DNA of 64,000 nt from Juglans regia (Eukaryota; Streptophyta; Magnoliopsida; Fagales; Juglandaceae). Location: assembly GCF_001411555.2 (NCBI RefSeq), contig NC_049912.1, forward strand, positions 30,605,514 to 30,669,513, written 5' to 3'. This document shows positions 61,491 through 64,000 of the stretch, in pieces. Made by a program: the position numbers and the translations under genes. The notes beneath the pieces are model-generated. The model ran no database searches and was not told where the DNA came from. It worked only from the letters and a program-made list of their open reading frames with translations. The first letter of the stretch is position 1. The number at the start of each line of letters is the position of its first letter.

Positions 61491-62714
61491 TCCTTACGTT
61501 CAACTACGGTTGAGTTTACCATATTCATAGGCCATGGCAAAGTTTATTTTTTATTTGTTTGTGCATTTAATCCCAAAATTCATTTCTAAATTGTACGTAG
61601 AGACTGTAGATCGAGTTGTTATGTTTTTCAATACTTTTCATTAATTTATAAATTTCAGAATATAGAGATCATCCAAAATTATAAATGACATAAAATTTTC
61701 AGCTCATTAGGTATAAGAAAGTGGCACTCATAATGGGGCATTCATTCACCTTCTCTAGGAGTTATCAAGCCATTTCACGAGCCTTAATAGTTGATCCTTA
61801 ATGGTCAGTTAGAAGTTATATTTAAAGAGACTATTTGCATAGCCCATTCTTTCTTGTGGATTGATTACTTGTATCACAAAAATAAATTCTCTCAAATCGT
61901 TATCTCTAGTCCCAATATCTAGATTATGAAATTTGTGAGTATTACTCTAATCTTATCACATAGCACACTCTACTATCGATACAAGAGATTATGAATAAAC
62001 AATAACGATAACGAAAAAATTTGTAAAACAACTACACTAAATTTAAAATATTTTTAATGAGATAATATCATTTATATTATATACTTTGATTTAATATTTC
62101 TAACATTATGTTATTGAAATTATTAGAAAAGCACTTGCAATATCAAAATTATTGAAATTTCGTTTATTTGTTTCGTCAACTAATACTTATGACACTTGAT
62201 GTAGATCAGATCAGAAGAAGGACCATGCTAATTAGGTGGTAGCAACTAGCAGGTAGATGTCCTTTCAACCTCTCAAATATAATTGAGCGTAACTGATTCA
62301 CATGTACGCGTAAGCTAAAATGTACTGTTTTGGACTTTGTAACTTGAAATATTCAATAAATAGATAAAAGCACAGTACGCACTCTCTTTGTTTTCTCAAG
62401 GTAAAAAGAACAGTACGCACTTAGTCGATACACAATTAATTCACAGCTAGAAATACAAAGCCCACCCACTATGAATGGGGCCCATCAATAATAACCTATT
62501 AACCCCCCTTGGAAGGAAAAACAAGAGAAAGAAGGGACCGGGGGGACCTCAAAAGAAGCATGCTAGTAGTAGTATTACATATCTTACGAACGTACACATA
62601 CACGGAGAAAACAGGGAAAGTACTGTAACTGGACTGACTCGGCAAGATCTTTAACTTTCAACGTCAGTGGCCGCAAATAAAAGCATCACGAGTTGCGTGA
62701 TCATGCGTAACACT

Positions 62715-63169
62715 TCACTTCGATTTGAAAGGCATGGCTCTAATCACAACCTGGTGGTATAGAGCTGCAAGTGCTGCACCAATGAATGGTCCTACCCAGA
62801 AAATCCACTGCGCATAATAAATAAATAAGAAAAAACGAGAAAGTTCAGAACGTTGAAACGCTACATGGATCCTGTACGTAATAGCTAGATTCTTAAAAAA
62901 TAAAAATAAAATAAAAGTGACCGAACAAATTAATCCGGGTTGTTTACATGGTCATCCCAACCGAGGTCCTTGTCGAAGATGATTGCCGCACCAAGACTCC
63001 GAGCTGGGTTAATACCGGTTCCAGTTATGGGGATGGTAGCCAAGTGAACCAAGAACACCGCGAACCCAATTGGTAGAGGTGCCAAAATCTGACCAAATAC
63101 CATACACCATCACCAACAATCACCGACGAATTAAAGAGAAGAACAAGAATCACCATACAACAATCTTAC

Positions 63170-63206
<37 letters not shown>

Positions 63207-64000
63207 GATCAGGGAGCTAAGGGATATTGCTTACGGGAACGTGGGAGTCTCTGGCGCTACGCTTGGCATCAGTGGCTGAGAAAACAGTGTATACAAGAAC
63301 GAAGGTGCCAACGATTTCAGCGCCAAGGCCATCACCCTTGGTGTAACCAGGGGCAACAAAGTTGGCCCCACCTTTCAACCTTCCGTACTGGCGGCTCCCC
63401 TCGAATCCCTTCACAACACCTGCACCACAGATTGCTCCCAAGCACTGCATCACCATGTAGAACACCGCCCTCGTCAGCGACAGCTTCCTCGCCAGAAACA
63501 GCCCAAACGTCACCGCTGGGTTTATGTGACCACCTGCCGTCAAAACAGGTTAAGTAGGTAAGTCGGTCAAGTGGCCTCATATGAGCCCGTCTAGCTCAGT
63601 CGGTAGAGCGCAAGGCTCTTAACCTTGTGGTCGTGGGTTCGAGCCCCACGGTGGGCGCCGCTTCAATTTTTTTTTTCCCGCCGTCTTGCCACAATAATAA
63701 AGAAAATGAAAAAATGAAACTAGAATAGCGTTAAACCTGAGATGCCCGCGGTGCAGTAGACGAGGGCGAAGATCATTCCGCCAAATGCCCAAGCGATCCC
63801 TTGAATGCCTACTGTTGTGCACTTAGTGGGGGCCTTGACAACTCCCATCACCGTTAAAATTGTGATGTACAGAAACAGGAAAGTCGCAATGAACTCCGCG
63901 ATCCCAGCCCTGTAAAAGGACCAAGAGCACAGCTCCCCAGGCTCAATTAACAGCGGCGCCGGCGGTGGCTCAGTGTAGTCCTTGGCATCATCCTGGCTCT
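62715..64000 (-). CDS. PIP2-type plasma-membrane aquaporin (N-terminus outside the window)
   Basis: Exons visible: from the right edge to 63737, then 63533-63235, 63088-62948 and 62807-62715, all with GT-AG borders; about 265 residues are present and roughly 20 N-terminal ones are missing. It forms a tetrameric plasma-membrane water (often also H2O2 or CO2) channel. Both NPA boxes are seen, [11 protein letters not shown] in exon 2 and [10 protein letters not shown] in exon 3. Further PIP marks are [40 protein letters not shown] and [10 protein letters not shown] in loop D. The long N-terminal tail and the ending [11 protein letters not shown] place it in PIP2 rather than PIP1. Serines near the C-terminus are typical phosphorylation sites. 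Intron 1 carries an antisense tRNA gene and intron 2 a (GA)n repeat. Confidence 0.95.
63174..63203. repeat. (GA)n microsatellite in PIP2 intron 2
   Basis: About fifteen GA units in the intron, starting 32 bases inside the donor at 63234. Confidence 0.9.
63585..63657 (+). tRNA. tRNA-Lys (CUU)
   Basis: A 73-base cloverleaf. The acceptor stem GCCCGTC pairs with GGTGGGC (two G-U pairs) followed by discriminator G. The D arm is TAGCTCAGTCGGTAGAGC. The anticodon arm CAAGG-CTCTTAA-CCTTG has CTT at 34-36. The T arm is GTGGG-TTCGAGC-CCCAC. Both internal Pol III boxes are intact, no intron is present and CCA is not encoded, as expected for a nuclear gene. A run of eleven T (about 63668) can serve as Pol III terminator. 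It lies inside intron 1 of the PIP2 gene, on the opposite strand. Confidence 0.96.
63668..63678 (+). terminator. Pol III terminator of the tRNA-Lys gene
   Basis: Oligo-T run beginning about ten bases after the tRNA 3' end, the standard stop signal for RNA polymerase III. Confidence 0.75.

Larger units (their letters stand above)
58330..62700. other. Spacer between eIF3f and the PIP2 aquaporin
   Basis: It begins with the eIF3f promoter (short GC-richer patch to about 58.52 kb). It contains a MITE copy at about 58.74-58.88 kb, a perfect hairpin at 59885-59940, a 44-bp near-tandem duplication at 60537-60610 and a CACTA-like MITE at 61364-61490. No protein gene can be supported. Confidence 0.5.

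Overview
This window is nuclear DNA of a dicot tree or shrub. It is AT-rich, genes are split by many introns, the gene-free stretches carry long (TA)n tracts, and plant-type mobile elements of several classes are present. The small terminal-inverted-repeat elements and the LINE tails look like those I associate with Fagales (walnut, hickory, oak), but the taxon is an inference. No bacterial or organellar genes, CRISPR arrays or viruses were seen.

Layout. From the left edge there are three minus-strand genes: the first two exons of a conserved plant protein of unknown function (1.7-2.6 kb), signal peptidase complex subunit 2 (6.8-11.7 kb, five exons) and the peroxisomal NAD carrier PXN (13.1-19.1 kb, eleven exons). 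A single-exon plus-strand gene for a C2-domain, proline-rich protein lies at 23.9-24.8 kb. A 15 kb stretch with no gene I can support follows. A single-exon BAHD acyltransferase (plus strand) is at 39.8-41.3 kb. At 42.7-53.0 kb lies a minus-strand LRR receptor kinase of the EFR/Xa21-like type that is broken twice: by a one-base frameshift, and by a 6.6 kb L1-type LINE sitting in its kinase exon with a perfect 17-bp target-site duplication. Then come eIF3f (minus strand, six exons, 55.4-58.3 kb) and a PIP2 aquaporin (minus strand, 62.7 kb to the right edge, N-terminus outside), which carries a complete tRNA-Lys(CUU) gene on the opposite strand inside its first intron.

Context. SPC2, PXN, a BAHD enzyme and eIF3f occur in the same order as At2g39960, At2g39970, At2g39980 and At2g39990 in Arabidopsis, and the leftmost gene is probably the At2g39950 counterpart. 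The window is therefore an old conserved block, expanded by transposons and with the C2 gene, the receptor kinase and the aquaporin as extra members. These are housekeeping genes of unrelated pathways (ER secretion, peroxisomal cofactor import, translation initiation, water transport); nothing suggests a joint pathway.

Most notable are the LINE (three GC-rich repeats in its 5' region, ATGA overlap of ORF1 and ORF2), a U12-type AT-ended intron in the SPC2 gene, the antisense tRNA inside the aquaporin intron, and a 19-bp LINE remnant between 20-bp target duplications in a PXN intron. I found no convincing new multi-gene system.
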